From Terracoccus sp. 273MFTsu3.1 (lineage in GTDB: Bacteria > Actinomycetota > Actinomycetes > Actinomycetales > Dermatophilaceae): 64,000 bases of DNA. The stretch covers positions 1,054,001 through 1,118,000 of the forward strand of contig NZ_KB911820.1 in assembly GCF_000383675.1 (NCBI RefSeq), written 5' to 3'. The position numbers and the translations under genes were made by a program. Positions within the stretch are counted from its first letter, which is position 1; each line of letters begins with the position of its first letter. The notes under the pieces are model-generated. The model ran no database searches. It saw only the letters and a program-made list of their open reading frames with translations, and was not told the origin of the DNA. Of the stretch, positions 50,252 to 58,461 are shown in pieces.

Positions 50252-51208
50252 TCAGAGCGTTCGGATCGGGGCGCCGTCGAGGTATGCCGTCACGTCCTCG
50301 ACGACGCCGGCCCAGAACGTCGCGTAGACGTCACGCGTCACGTAGCCGAGGTGGGGCGTCAGGAGCGTGCGCGGCGCGGTGCGCAGCGGGTGGTCGACGG
50401 GGAGCGGCTCCTCGTCGAAGACGTCGAGGCCGACGCCCCCGAGGTGACCGCGACGGAGGGCCGCGAGCAGGGCTCGCTCGTCGACGATCGGGCCACGGGA
50501 GGTGTTGACGAGCAGTGCGTCCGGGCGCATGAGCGCCAGCTCGCGCCCGCCGACGAGTCCGCGGGTCCCCTCGGCGAGGACGAGATGGATCGAGACCACG
50601 TCGGAACCGGACAGGACGTCATCGAGGGAGGCCGCCCGGACCCCCGCCTGCGCGGCGCGTTCCGGGGTGAGGCTCCGGCTCCAGGCGACGACGTCCATGC
50701 CGAAGGCGCGGCCCACCGAGGCGACCTGCGTGCCGATGCGGCCGAGCCCGAGCAGGCCGAGCGTGTGCCCGGCGAGGTCGCGGCCGACCGTCGTCTGCCA
50801 GCCGCCCTCGCGCACGGCCGTGGCCTCGGGGACGAGCTGCCGGGCGAGCCCGAGGACGAGTGCCCAGGTCAGCTCGGCGGGGGCGGTGGCGAGGCTCTCG
50901 GTGCCGCAGACGGTGATGCCGGCGGCGGTGGCCGCGGCGACGTCGATGCTCGGGTTGCGGCGGCCGGTCGTCACGACGAGCCGGAGTCGCGGGAGCGAGG
51001 CGAGCACGGCGGCCGGGAGCGGGGTGCGCTCGCGCATGACGACGACGGCGTCGTAGGGCGCGAGCCGTTCGGTGAGGGCGGCGGCGTCGGCGACGTGGTC
51101 GCGGAAGACGTCGACGGTGCACGGCGAGGTCGGGTGGTCGGTGACCCGCGACCAGTCGGCGCTGGACAGGGCCACGCCCTGGTAGTCGTCGAGCACCGCG
51201 ATGCGCAC
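50252..51208 (-). CDS. D-isomer-specific 2-hydroxyacid dehydrogenase
   Basis: 318 residues. NAD-binding GLLGLGRIGTQVA near 150 and the catalytic triad in NTSRGPIVDE (Arg), DVFDEEPLP (Glu) and LTPHLGY (His). Reduces 2-oxoacids or oxidises D-2-hydroxyacids; substrate not predictable from sequence. The GTG lies six bases after TAGGGT (51215-51220 complement), so the transcript may be leaderless. Stands alone, downstream of the tRNA terminator. Confidence 0.88.
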   Translation of the reverse strand: MRIAVLDDYQGVALSSADWSRVTDHPTSPCTVDVFRDHVADAAALTERLAPYDAVVVMRERTPLPAAVLASLPRLRLVVTTGRRNPSIDVAAATAAGITVCGTESLATAPAELTWALVLGLARQLVPEATAVREGGWQTTVGRDLAGHTLGLLGLGRIGTQVASVGRAFGMDVVAWSRSLTPERAAQAGVRAASLDDVLSGSDVVSIHLVLAEGTRGLVGGRELALMRPDALLVNTSRGPIVDERALLAALRRGHLGGVGLDVFDEEPLPVDHPLRTAPRTLLTPHLGYVTRDVYATFWAGVVEDVTAYLDGAPIRTL

Positions 51209-51238
51209 CCGCCCACCCTATGAGGCCGGACATGCGAG

Positions 51239-51268
51239 AAGCGCCGCTCTCCGAGGAGAGCGGCGCTT
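51239..51268 (-). terminator. hairpin terminator of the tRNA-Glu/tRNA-Asp unit
   Basis: Perfect 13-bp stem AAGCGCCGCTCTC / GAGAGCGGCGCTT with loop CGAG, 12 bases past the tRNA-Asp 3' end. Confidence 0.8.
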
Positions 51269-51279
51269 CTGGTGTCTTG

Positions 51280-51353
51280 CGACCCCGACCGGGCTCGAAC
51301 CGGCGACCTCCGCCGTGACAGGGCGGCGCGCTAACCAACTGCGCTACGGGGCC
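51280..51353 (-). tRNA. tRNA-Asp (GTC)
   Basis: 5' GGCCCCGTAGCGCAG, anticodon loop CTGTCAC with GTC, T arm GGTTCGAGCC, acceptor CGGGGTC and discriminator G. CCA is not encoded. Confidence 0.95.
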
Positions 51354-51385
51354 TTACTGGGTGGTGCGTGTCGAACTGTACTGCG

Positions 51386-51458
51386 TATCCCCAACGGGAT
51401 TCGAACCCGTGCTGCCGCCGTGAAAGGGCGGAGTCCTAGGCCGCTAGACGATGGGGAC
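51386..51458 (-). tRNA. tRNA-Glu (TTC)
   Basis: 5' GTCCCCATCGTCTAG, anticodon loop CTTTCAC with TTC, T arm GGTTCGAATCC, acceptor TGGGGAT and discriminator A. CCA is not encoded. Transcribed ahead of tRNA-Asp. Confidence 0.95.
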
Positions 51459-51487
51459 CTGCCCGACCTATCCGTTGGGACGTCGAA

Positions 51488-51516
51488 ACTATATGGGAGA
51501 TTCTGGCACCGTCCAA
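51488..51516 (-). promoter_or_regulatory. promoter of tRNA-Glu/tRNA-Asp
   Basis: On the minus strand TTGGAC (51511-51516), exact 17-base spacer, TATAGT (51488-51493), 29 bases before the tRNA-Glu 5' end. Near-consensus for the housekeeping sigma factor. Confidence 0.8.
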
Positions 51517-51574
51517 ATCGGCTCCGAACCCCTGTCCGGGGCCGGCCGGATCACCGCCGGGACGGCCTCTCGGA

Positions 51575-52621
51575 TCAGCCCTTGGCCCACGCCCGGACCT
51601 CGTCGACGGGCCACGTCGTGACGATGCGCTCGGCCGGGATGCCGAGCCGCTCGGCGCGTTCGCAGCCGAGCGACTTCATGTCGAGCTGCCCCGGGGCGTG
51701 CGCGTCGGAGTCGATGGTGAAGAGGCAGCCGAGGTCGCGTGCCAGCTCGATGAGCTCGTCGGGCGGGTCGCACCGCTCGGGACGCGAGTTGATCTCGACG
51801 GCCACGTCGTGCTCGAGGCACGCGCGGAAGACCTTCTCGGCGTCGAACTGCGACGGCGGACGCTTGCCGCGGTTGCCCGTCACGAGCTGGCCGGTGCAGT
51901 GGGCGAGGACGTTGGTGTGCGGGTTGCGCACGGCGGCCACCATGCGGGGCGTCATCTCGAACGAGGGCTGCCGCAGCTTGGAGTGGATCGAGGCGGTGAC
52001 GACGTCGAGCTGGTCGAGCATGTCGTCGTCCTGGTCGAGCGTGCCGTCGAGGTGGATGTCGACCTCGATGCCCCGGAGGAGCGTGAACGCCTCGCCGAGG
52101 CTCGCGTTGATGGCGTCGACACGTTTCAGCTGGTCGGTGAGGCGGGCCCGGCTCAGCCCGTTGGCCACGGTGAGGCGCGGCGAGTGGTCGGTCAGCGCCA
52201 TCCACTCCTGTCCGAGCTCGACGGCGGCGAGCACCATCTCCTCGATCGGGCTGCCGCCGTCGCTCCAGTTGGAGTGCGCGTGGAGGTCCCCGCGGAGCGC
52301 GGCGTAGAGCTCGGCGCCCCCGGTCGTCAGCGGTGCGCCGTGCTTCGCCTCGGCGGAGACGAGGTAGTCCGGCAGGACTCCACGCACCGCCTGGCCGATG
52401 ATCGCTGCGCTGGAGTCGCCGATTCCCTTGATCTGCTTGAGAGTTCCGGCCTCGACGCGCTCCTTCAGCTCGTCGTCGCCGACGAGCGTGATCGCCTCGA
52501 TGGTCTTGCGGAACGCGTCGACGCGGTAGCTGCTCTCGCGACCGCGCTCGAGGAGGAAGCAGATGCGTCGCAGCGCGTCGAGCGGGCTGATCGGTGCCTG
52601 CGGAGGGGTCGGCTGCTCCAT
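51575..52621 (-). CDS. PHP-domain phosphoesterase with PolX-like N-terminal helices
   Basis: 348 residues. The first ~90 resemble the 8-kDa/helix-hairpin-helix part of family X polymerases (LKQIKGIGDSSAAIIGQAV). The PHP domain has GDLHAHSNWSDG, ALTDHS, HTNVLAHCTG and IDSDAHAPGQ as metal ligands. This is the C-terminal half of bacterial PolX proteins without the polymerase domain. Such proteins are phosphoesterases, perhaps trimming DNA 3' ends; direct evidence is lacking. Single gene. Confidence 0.85.
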   Translation of the reverse strand: MEQPTPPQAPISPLDALRRICFLLERGRESSYRVDAFRKTIEAITLVGDDELKERVEAGTLKQIKGIGDSSAAIIGQAVRGVLPDYLVSAEAKHGAPLTTGGAELYAALRGDLHAHSNWSDGGSPIEEMVLAAVELGQEWMALTDHSPRLTVANGLSRARLTDQLKRVDAINASLGEAFTLLRGIEVDIHLDGTLDQDDDMLDQLDVVTASIHSKLRQPSFEMTPRMVAAVRNPHTNVLAHCTGQLVTGNRGKRPPSQFDAEKVFRACLEHDVAVEINSRPERCDPPDELIELARDLGCLFTIDSDAHAPGQLDMKSLGCERAERLGIPAERIVTTWPVDEVRAWAKG

Positions 52622-52660
52622 GTCGAGCAGCCTAACCGCGGTGGCCGACGCCGCACCTCG

Positions 52661-53545
52661 CTACTGCTGCAGGGGCGGCAGCGTGCTCCCGTCGGGGAAC
52701 TTGCCCGGGGGCGTCGGGGTCGAAGGGACGACCCGGACGATGTCGCCGTACTGCTGTGCGATGAGACCGGGCGAGGAGCCCTCGTCGGCCATGACGAGCA
52801 CCTGGTCCGCGCGAGCGTCCTGGGTGACGGCGATGATCTCGATCCCCTTGGAGCGCCAGAGCATTCGCTGGTCGACGATCTCCTTGGCGACCTTCTCCTT
52901 CTCGGCGAGGGTGTGCTTCATGACGACGAACTCCACATCGGTCGGTGACGGCATCGCCGCGGCCACGAAGGCCTCGAGGTCGGGGTCGTGCCGGGTGACG
53001 ACGACGGTCACGTGGGCGCCTGCGGGGTCGGCGGCATACGCCCCCGAGAAGACGTCGGGCCAGCGTGCGGCCACGGTGGGCTCGACGGCGGTGAAGGCGT
53101 TCGTCTGCGGGGTCGAGAGGGCGCCGAACCAACGCGCGGTGTCGCGAGCGGGCGGCGCCGACGGGACGAGGTCGACGGCCGTCGGGCCCAGGCTGCCGCT
53201 CAGGGGGGTCGAGGGTCCGCGGGCGCCGTTGTCGGCCCCGGCGCTCCCGCTCGCGTCCTTCATGACCTCGGGGGCCGAGCCGGCGCTCGCGGTGCTCGAC
53301 GACGCGCCGTGGTTGCCGGCCGCCCAGGAGGCGCCGACGGCACCCACGACGACGAGCGCGGCGGCGGCGCCGAGCAGCGTGGAGCGCCGGCGTGAGGTGC
53401 GGGCCCGCCCACGCATCAGGGCGCGCTGGGCGAAGAGGTCGTCGCGGGGTGGTTCGAGGTCGTTCATCGTGGACAGCGCCTTTCGCAGCTGCAGCTCGCC
53501 CTCCTCCGGCGCGGCGCCGGCTCCGCTCGTGGTGTCGTCGCTCAT
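52661..53545 (-). CDS. single-pass membrane protein paired with sigma factor (putative anti-sigma)
   Basis: 294 residues. Cytosolic N-terminus of ~55 residues (ELQLRKALSTMNDLEPPRDDLFAQRALMRGRAR), one membrane helix at about 57-77, then a Ser/Gly linker and an extracellular domain. No zinc-binding HxxxCxxC motif. Position after the SigE-family sigma gene with an ATGA overlap, and topology, suggest an anti-sigma or signal-receiving partner; inferred from context only. Confidence 0.72.
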   Translation of the reverse strand: MSDDTTSGAGAAPEEGELQLRKALSTMNDLEPPRDDLFAQRALMRGRARTSRRRSTLLGAAAALVVVGAVGASWAAGNHGASSSTASAGSAPEVMKDASGSAGADNGARGPSTPLSGSLGPTAVDLVPSAPPARDTARWFGALSTPQTNAFTAVEPTVAARWPDVFSGAYAADPAGAHVTVVVTRHDPDLEAFVAAAMPSPTDVEFVVMKHTLAEKEKVAKEIVDQRMLWRSKGIEIIAVTQDARADQVLVMADEGSSPGLIAQQYGDIVRVVPSTPTPPGKFPDGSTLPPLQQ

Positions 53546-54108
53546 GGAAACGCTCCCGCCCCGGTCAGTGGTGGTTCGGCGAGCCGGTCACGCAGGGCGG
53601 CGAGCCCGCGCGAGATCTGGCTCTTGATGGTGCCCTCGGCCACGCCCGTGCACTCGGCGATCTGGGGCACCGTGAGGTCCTCCCAGAAGCGGAGGACGAG
53701 GACGGCCCGCTGCTTCTCCGGGAGGTCGCGCAGCAGGTCGGTGAGGGTCATCGCGAGCTCGCGGTCGTGGTCGGTCGTCGCCGGCTCGGGGGCCTCGTCC
53801 GTGAGGACCTCGCGGCGCCGTTTGCGCTGGTCGTTGAGGTAGAGGTTCATCATCGTGCGTCTCGTGTAGGCGGTCTCGGCGCCCGTGGCGATGCGGGGCC
53901 AGGCGACGTAGACCCGCGCCAGGGCCTCCTGGACGAGCTCGTCGCCATCGGCCCAGTTGCCGCAGAGCAGGTAGGCGCGTCGGCGCAGCATCGTCTGCCG
54001 CTCCTCCACGAAGCTGCGGAACGCCGCCTCGTCCCTCCGTCTCATGTGCTCCCGCCGGTCCCGGTCGTCATCGGTGGTGCCGATCGTCTGGCTGTCAGTG
54101 TCGTACAC
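53542..54108 (-). CDS. SigE-family RNA polymerase sigma factor (ECF)
   Basis: 188 residues from a GTG at 54108; an ATG at 54045 with GGGAG three bases upstream is a possible shorter start. Region 2 reads RRRAYLLCGNWADGDELVQEALARVYVAWPRI and region 4 ALVLRFWEDLTVPQIAECTGVAEGTIKSQISRGLAAL (written as LVLRFWEDL and later). Typical actinobacterial SigE-family size. Activates a regulon in response to a signal likely relayed by the downstream membrane protein. Confidence 0.87.
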   Translation of the reverse strand: MYDTDSQTIGTTDDDRDRREHMRRRDEAAFRSFVEERQTMLRRRAYLLCGNWADGDELVQEALARVYVAWPRIATGAETAYTRRTMMNLYLNDQRKRRREVLTDEAPEPATTDHDRELAMTLTDLLRDLPEKQRAVLVLRFWEDLTVPQIAECTGVAEGTIKSQISRGLAALRDRLAEPPLTGAGAFP

Positions 54109-54217
54109 CCCCTAGACACAGGGGCACGGCGAACCGTTGCACTCGGGTCTCGATCCGCTGTCGACGGCGTATGCCGGGTGGCTCGGTCGTCGGGGCGTCG
54201 CGGGCTCCGAGGAGAGG

Positions 54218-54766
54218 TCAGGAGACGCGCCCGAGGGCGACGAGCGCGAGCATGAGCGCGGCGATCGTCTCGCCGTCGGAGATGGCGCCGTCGCGCACGA
54301 GGCCGATGACCTCGCGGACCGGGACGCGGCGGACCTCGCGGATGCCCTCCTCGGCGCGGGCCGCGGTGTCACGGGCGCCGTGGGCCGGCTCGAGCCCGGT
54401 CGCGAGGAAGACGACCTCGGGCGCGCGGCACACGCCGTTGAGGGCGTTCATCGTGCCGACCTGTCGCCAGTCCCGGGCGACGAGACCGGTCTCCTCGGCG
54501 AGTTCCCTCCGGGCGGCCACGAGCGGGTCCTCCCCGTCGGTGCCACCGGCCGGGACCTCGACGGAGGTGCCGACGGTGTGCCGGTCGACCGTGACGAGGA
54601 CGACCTCGTCGGCGTCGGTGAGGGCGACGACGAAGACGGCGGGGCGTTGCAGCTCGATGACCCCGTAGATGCCGTCGGTACCGTCGGGCCGGGTCACGGC
54701 GTCCTCCCGGACCCGGATCCACGGGTTCTCGTAGACGACCGTCGTCGCTCGCACGGGCCAGCTCAC
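54218..54766 (-). CDS. Nudix hydrolase (ADP-sugar pyrophosphatase-like)
   Basis: 182 residues from a GTG with GGAG eight bases upstream; a longer frame from 54802 lacks a good site. Nudix box VPAGGTDGEDPLVAARREL then AEETG; the first Gly to Glu spacing is one residue short of the canonical GX5E, a variant seen in PAGG-type members. NPWIRVREDAV at the start is typical of ADP-ribose-pyrophosphatase-like enzymes. Hydrolyses a nucleoside diphosphate linked to another moiety; substrate unknown. Confidence 0.83.
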   Translation of the reverse strand: MSWPVRATTVVYENPWIRVREDAVTRPDGTDGIYGVIELQRPAVFVVALTDADEVVLVTVDRHTVGTSVEVPAGGTDGEDPLVAARRELAEETGLVARDWRQVGTMNALNGVCRAPEVVFLATGLEPAHGARDTAARAEEGIREVRRVPVREVIGLVRDGAISDGETIAALMLALVALGRVS

Positions 54767-54803
54767 GAGGGGTCTCCGGAGTGCATGTCCCGATCGTGCC
54801 ACC

Positions 54804-54822
54804 CACCCATCGGGTGAGCGCC
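54804..54822. repeat. single imperfect copy of the CACTCGAGTGAGCGC repeat
   Basis: CCCATCGGGTGAGCGCC between the Nudix and F420-type genes resembles the repeat unit of the arrays at 55385 and 56643 with a few mismatches. Confidence 0.4.
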
Positions 54823-54847
54823 CCGCCCCAGCCGTTGCGAGCAGCGG

Positions 54848-55327
54848 TCAGTCGAGGAGCGTGATGAGCACGACGGCGCGGCCGGCCGTGCCCGCGCGCA
54901 CTTCGTCGAGGGTCGGGGGCCGGTCGACGTTGACCTTGAGCGCCACGCGGTTGGCGCGTCTGGGCCCGAGCTCCTCGAGGAGCCGGTCGAAGATCTCCGC
55001 GACACGGTCGGGATCCTCCTCGAGGACGGCGTGCGCGCGGCGGCGACGGCCGTCGATCGTCACCTCGAGGTCGGCGCCGCCGCGCAGGTTGGCGCGCCAC
55101 GCGCCGCCCCCGTAGGTCATGAGCTGCCCGTCGAGCTCGTGGCGGCCGACGGGGACGTCGTAGACGCGGCCGGAACGCCGTCCGGTCACGTGCAGCACCA
55201 GCAGGCCCTTGCTCGCGATGCCGTGCAGCGGCGACGACAGGAGCCATCGGAGCACCGGGTTGACGATCTTGACCATCGCGGCGGGGGCCAGGGCCTCCTC
55301 GACCGCGGGCTTCGACGGGTCGGTCAC
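54848..55327 (-). CDS. nitroreductase/deazaflavin-type split-barrel protein (DUF385-like)
   Basis: 159 residues from a GTG at 55327; an ATG at 55276 (MVKIVNPVLRWLLSSPLHG) is an alternative. VLHVTGRRSGRVYDVPVGRHEL and the later YGGGAWRANLRGGADLEVTIDGRR match the F420-dependent nitroreductase family. Substrate unknown. Transcribed away from the first 22-bp repeat array, which lies just upstream of it. Confidence 0.78.
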   Translation of the reverse strand: MTDPSKPAVEEALAPAAMVKIVNPVLRWLLSSPLHGIASKGLLVLHVTGRRSGRVYDVPVGRHELDGQLMTYGGGAWRANLRGGADLEVTIDGRRRRAHAVLEEDPDRVAEIFDRLLEELGPRRANRVALKVNVDRPPTLDEVRAGTAGRAVVLITLLD

Positions 55328-55384
55328 GACCTCAGCATGGCACCGCCCGGCGGATGCAGGACGGCGATCGCCGAACCCGCCCCC

Positions 55385-55478
55385 GTCCCACTCGAGTGAG
55401 CGCGTAGTCCCACTCGAGTGAGCGCTGGGTCCCACTCGAGTGAGCGCTGGGTCCCACTCGAGTGAGCGCCTCGTCCCA
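55385..55478 (+). repeat. tandem array of a 22-bp palindromic repeat, four copies
   Basis: Units of 19 conserved bases, GTCCCACTCGAGTGAGCGC, at 55385, 55407, 55429 and 55451, each followed by three variable bases, then a broken fifth start at 55473. The core CACTCGAGTG is a 10-bp palindrome. Lies between the F420-type gene and the 3' end of the first methyltransferase gene. Confidence 0.95.
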
Positions 55479-55480
55479 TC

Positions 55481-56089
55481 TCAGGCGGCTCGCTCGAGGG
55501 CGAGGAGGCGCTCCTTGGCCGGCAGGCCACCGAGGTAGCCACCGAGCGAGCCGTCCGAACGGACGACCCGGTGGCACGGCACGACGATGGGCAGCGGGTT
55601 CGTCGCGCAGGCGGAGCCCACGGCCCGCACGGCCCGCGGGCTGCCGGACGCCACGGCGACCTCGCCGTAGCTCTCGGTCGAGCCGTACGGGATCTCGCTC
55701 AGGTGTCGCAGCACGGTGAGCCGGAAGCCGCGTGCCAGCCGCAGGTCGAGCGGGACGTCGAAGCCCTGCCGACGGCCGGCGAAGTAGTCGTCGAGCTCGC
55801 GGGCCAGCGGGTCGAGGCGGTCACCCCCGCGGAGGATCCGCGAGCCGACCGACGACCCGAGCGACTCGAGAACCCGGTCGTGGTCCTCGGTCTCGAAGGC
55901 CACGCGTACGACCCCGAGGTCGGTCGCGGCGAGCAGGAGCGAGCCGACGGGGGAGTCGAGGCGGCGGTAGGTCACGTCGACGGCAGCCTCTGCGGAGGCG
56001 CGGTCGACGAGGAGTGCATGGAGGGCCGCGAGGCGCTCGGCCTCGCCGGTCGTGGGCTCCGTCAGGAGCTGGATCGGATTGTCAGACAT
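55481..56089 (-). CDS. ogt: methylated-DNA-protein-cysteine methyltransferase (O6-alkylguanine repair), copy 1
   Basis: 202 residues. PCHRV with acceptor Cys172, IPYGSTESYGEVA and RAVGSACATNPLPIVV are the MGMT signatures; the N-terminal ~90 residues are a divergent ribonuclease-like domain. Transfers an alkyl group from O6-alkylguanine to its own cysteine in a suicide reaction. Overlaps the upstream sigma-like gene by eight bases (ATGTCTGA), implying coupled expression. Begins four bases after the first repeat array on its 3' side. Confidence 0.92.
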   Translation of the reverse strand: MSDNPIQLLTEPTTGEAERLAALHALLVDRASAEAAVDVTYRRLDSPVGSLLLAATDLGVVRVAFETEDHDRVLESLGSSVGSRILRGGDRLDPLARELDDYFAGRRQGFDVPLDLRLARGFRLTVLRHLSEIPYGSTESYGEVAVASGSPRAVRAVGSACATNPLPIVVPCHRVVRSDGSLGGYLGGLPAKERLLALERAA

Positions 56090-56582
56090 GGGTGCTCACC
56101 CTTCCGTCGGTGGCGTACGTGGTCCGGAGCCGCGCGATGCCGTCGGCCGCCGCGCGGCGTGCTGCCGCGGGCGTGCCGCCGACGATGCGGGCGACCTCGG
56201 GGTGGGGCAGCCCGGCGACGTGGTGGTAGGCCACGCAGAGGCGCTGCTTCTCGGGGAGTGCGGCGACCGCCGTCCAGAGGTCCCTGTCGGGCAGGGCCTC
56301 CTCCGGCTGGTCGACGCGTGGGGCCGCTGCGTCGGGCACCGCCGCGACCGGGACCGCGTGACGGGCGCCCGCACGGGCGACGTCGACGGCCTTGCGGTGC
56401 GCGATGGTGACGAGCCACGCCCGGACGTTCGCGTCGTCGGGCAGGTCGGGCCAGGCACGCAGGGCCGAGAGGAAGGTCTCGGACCACGCGTCGTCGGCCT
56501 CGATGGGGCCGAGCACCGCGCGGCAGACGCGCAGCACCACCGCCCCGTGCTCGGTGACGGCCTGCTCGAACGGTCGCTTCAT
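56082..56582 (-). CDS. sigma-70-like (ECF) factor coupled to methyltransferase
   Basis: 166 residues from an ATG at 56582. Region 2: AVLGPIEADDAWSETFLSALRAWPDLPDDANVRAWLVTIAHRKAVD (partly quoted as AWSETFLSALRAWP); region 4: LPEKQRLCVAYHHVAGLPHPEVARIVGG. The overlap with ogt suggests that a sigma factor and a DNA-repair protein are made together, perhaps in an alkylation response. No anti-sigma is adjacent. Confidence 0.8.
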   Translation of the reverse strand: MKRPFEQAVTEHGAVVLRVCRAVLGPIEADDAWSETFLSALRAWPDLPDDANVRAWLVTIAHRKAVDVARAGARHAVPVAAVPDAAAPRVDQPEEALPDRDLWTAVAALPEKQRLCVAYHHVAGLPHPEVARIVGGTPAAARRAAADGIARLRTTYATDGRVSTHV

Positions 56583-56642
56583 GCCCTGTAGACGCTCCGG
56601 CCCGCGGAAGTGTGAGGTCCCCAGTGTGACGGACGGGTCGAG

Positions 56643-56764
56643 CGGGCCACTCGAGTGGGGCTGGGCGCTCACTCGAGTGGGGCGGGGCGCTCACTCGAGT
56701 GAGGTTGGGCGCTCACTCGACGGTCGAGTGAGCGCTTCGTCCCCGTCGAGTGAGCGCTTCGTCC
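56643..56764. repeat. second array of the 22-bp palindromic repeat, with internal inversion
   Basis: Copies in reverse orientation at 56643, 56665 and 56687, a half copy at 56709-56720, then half copies in forward orientation at 56724-56735 and 56746-56757, all on 22-bp spacing. At the switch point GCGCTCACTCGA and TCGAGTGAGCGC form a perfect 12-bp inverted repeat with a 3-base loop (56709-56735). Fills the gap between the sigma-like gene and the second methyltransferase gene. Confidence 0.92.
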
Positions 56765-56785
56765 GTGCGTCTCGGACGACCGGGG

Positions 56786-57298
56786 TCAGAAGAGGCGGCC
56801 GGAGTCGGCGGCGGGGGGTTCCTCGAGCGCGAGGAGGAAGCGCTTGCGACCCAGCCCGCCGGCATACCCCACGAGGGAGCCGTCGGCGCCGATGACGCGG
56901 TGGCACGGCACGACGACGGCGATCGGGTTGCGGCCGTTGGCCGTGCCGACGGCCTGGGCGAGGTTGCGGTCGCCGAGCGCCCGGGCGAGGTCACCGTAGC
57001 TGCGCGTCTCTCCGTAGGGGATCTCGCGGAGCAGCGCCCACACCTTCTGGTGGAAGACGTCCCCGCGCGGCGCGAGCGGCAGGTCGAACTCGGTCAGGGC
57101 GCCGGTGAAGTACGCGGCGAGCTGGACCGCCGCGGCCGCGAACGGCTCGTCGGCGGGGTCACCGACCTCGCCGAGGACCTCGGGGTCGTCCGGGCGGTAC
57201 TTCGCGGCGTCCATGAGCAGGTGCGTGATGGCGCCGTCCTCGGCGACGACGGTCAGCTCGCCGATGGGCGAGGGCAGGACGACGTGCGCACGGGTCAT
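56786..57298 (-). CDS. ogt: methylated-DNA-protein-cysteine methyltransferase, copy 2
   Basis: 170 residues. Acceptor Cys132 in PCHRV, IPYGETRSYGDLA and QAVGTANGRNPIAVVV. Closer to the canonical Ogt than the copy at 55481, so the two are old paralogues or separately acquired. ATG overlaps the stop of the cation-transporter gene (ATGA). Ends 22 bases from the second repeat array. Confidence 0.93.
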   Translation of the reverse strand: MTRAHVVLPSPIGELTVVAEDGAITHLLMDAAKYRPDDPEVLGEVGDPADEPFAAAAVQLAAYFTGALTEFDLPLAPRGDVFHQKVWALLREIPYGETRSYGDLARALGDRNLAQAVGTANGRNPIAVVVPCHRVIGADGSLVGYAGGLGRKRFLLALEEPPAADSGRLF

Positions 57299-58326
57299 GC
57301 CGGGTCGTCGCCTCGCGTCGCCGCCCCGTGGGACGCGACGATGTCGTCGTGGGTCGGGATGGGGAACTCGGCCGCGTAGTCGCCGTAGGCGCGGGGGTCC
57401 TCGGACGGCTCGAGGTGACAGGTCAGGGCGATCTCGCCGAACTCGCGGTGGACGGCCTCCTCGACCTCCTCGACGAGGTCGTGTCCCTGCTGCACCGTCC
57501 ATGCGCCGGGCACGAGCACGTGCACCTCGGCGAAGCGGTGGTGGCCCGAGACGCGGGTGCGCAACGCGTGGAAGTGGACCTCACGCGTGACGAACCGGGC
57601 GAGGATCTCGGCGATCGCGCTGTTGTCCGCCTTGGGCATCGAGATGTCCATGAGGCCCTCGGTGGACTCGCGGATGAGCTTCCAGCCGGTCCAGACGATG
57701 TTGATGCCGACGAGGAACGCGATGACGGGGTCGAGACGAGCGATCCCCGTGAGGGCGACGAGCACGACGCCGACGACGACCCCGGCGGAGGTCCAGACGT
57801 CGGTCATGAGGTGCTTGCCGTCGGCCGTGAGCGTCAGCGAGCGGTAGCGGCGCCCGGCGCGCAGCAGCACGACGGCCACGGCGCCGTTGACCGCCGAGGC
57901 GACGACCGAGATGGCGAGGCCGATGCCGACGTTCTCGATGGGCTGCGGGTGCAGGAAGCGCTCGACCGCGGTGTACATGATGACGAGGGCGGCGACGAAG
58001 ATCATCATCCCCTCGACCGCCGCCGAGAAGTACTCGGCCTTGGTGTGGCCGAAGTGGTGGTTCTTGTCGGCGGGCATCGCAGCCACCTTGAGCGCGATGA
58101 GCACGGCGATGGCGGCGACGAGGTTGACGACCGACTCGGCCGCGTCGGACAGCAGTCCCACCGAGCCGGTGATGCGCCAGGCGATCACCTTGAGCGTGAT
58201 GGTGACGATCGCGGCCGCGATGGAGAGGTAGGCGAACCGGCTCAGGTCACGGGTCTGGGGCGCGCGGTCGGACGGCGTGGACGCTTCGGGCTGGTCTGCC
58301 GCGGGACTCGGGTTCGCTGACACCAC
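57295..58326 (-). CDS. cation diffusion facilitator (CDF) family metal exporter
   Basis: 343 residues. Six membrane helices; LLSDAAESVVNLVAA and GKHLMTDVWTSAGV carry the Asp/His metal site of helices 2 and 5 (His-Asp rather than the zinc-type pattern is not decisive), and HHFGHTKAEYFSA the loop after helix 2. The C-terminal cytosolic domain has HFHALRTRVSGHHRFAEVHV. Exports a divalent metal by proton antiport. Two adjacent GTG codons at 58326 and 58323 could start it. Co-transcribed with the second methyltransferase. Confidence 0.9.
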   Translation of the reverse strand: MVSANPSPAADQPEASTPSDRAPQTRDLSRFAYLSIAAAIVTITLKVIAWRITGSVGLLSDAAESVVNLVAAIAVLIALKVAAMPADKNHHFGHTKAEYFSAAVEGMMIFVAALVIMYTAVERFLHPQPIENVGIGLAISVVASAVNGAVAVVLLRAGRRYRSLTLTADGKHLMTDVWTSAGVVVGVVLVALTGIARLDPVIAFLVGINIVWTGWKLIRESTEGLMDISMPKADNSAIAEILARFVTREVHFHALRTRVSGHHRFAEVHVLVPGAWTVQQGHDLVEEVEEAVHREFGEIALTCHLEPSEDPRAYGDYAAEFPIPTHDDIVASHGAATRGDDPA

Positions 58327-58461
58327 CCCAGTGTCGCAAAAGGCGCCGACGCCCTGTGACCCGCGACCCAGCGCTGGACGTCCGTGGTCCGGATCTGGTG
58401 GCGATCGACGGCGACCGGGTAGGGGGAGTGGTATCCGATCGACGGCGAAAGGAGCCCAGAC

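Noticed and set aside
55385-55478. CRISPR array
   Set aside because: Regular repeats, but the units are palindromic and only three bases separate them; there are no spacers and no cas genes.
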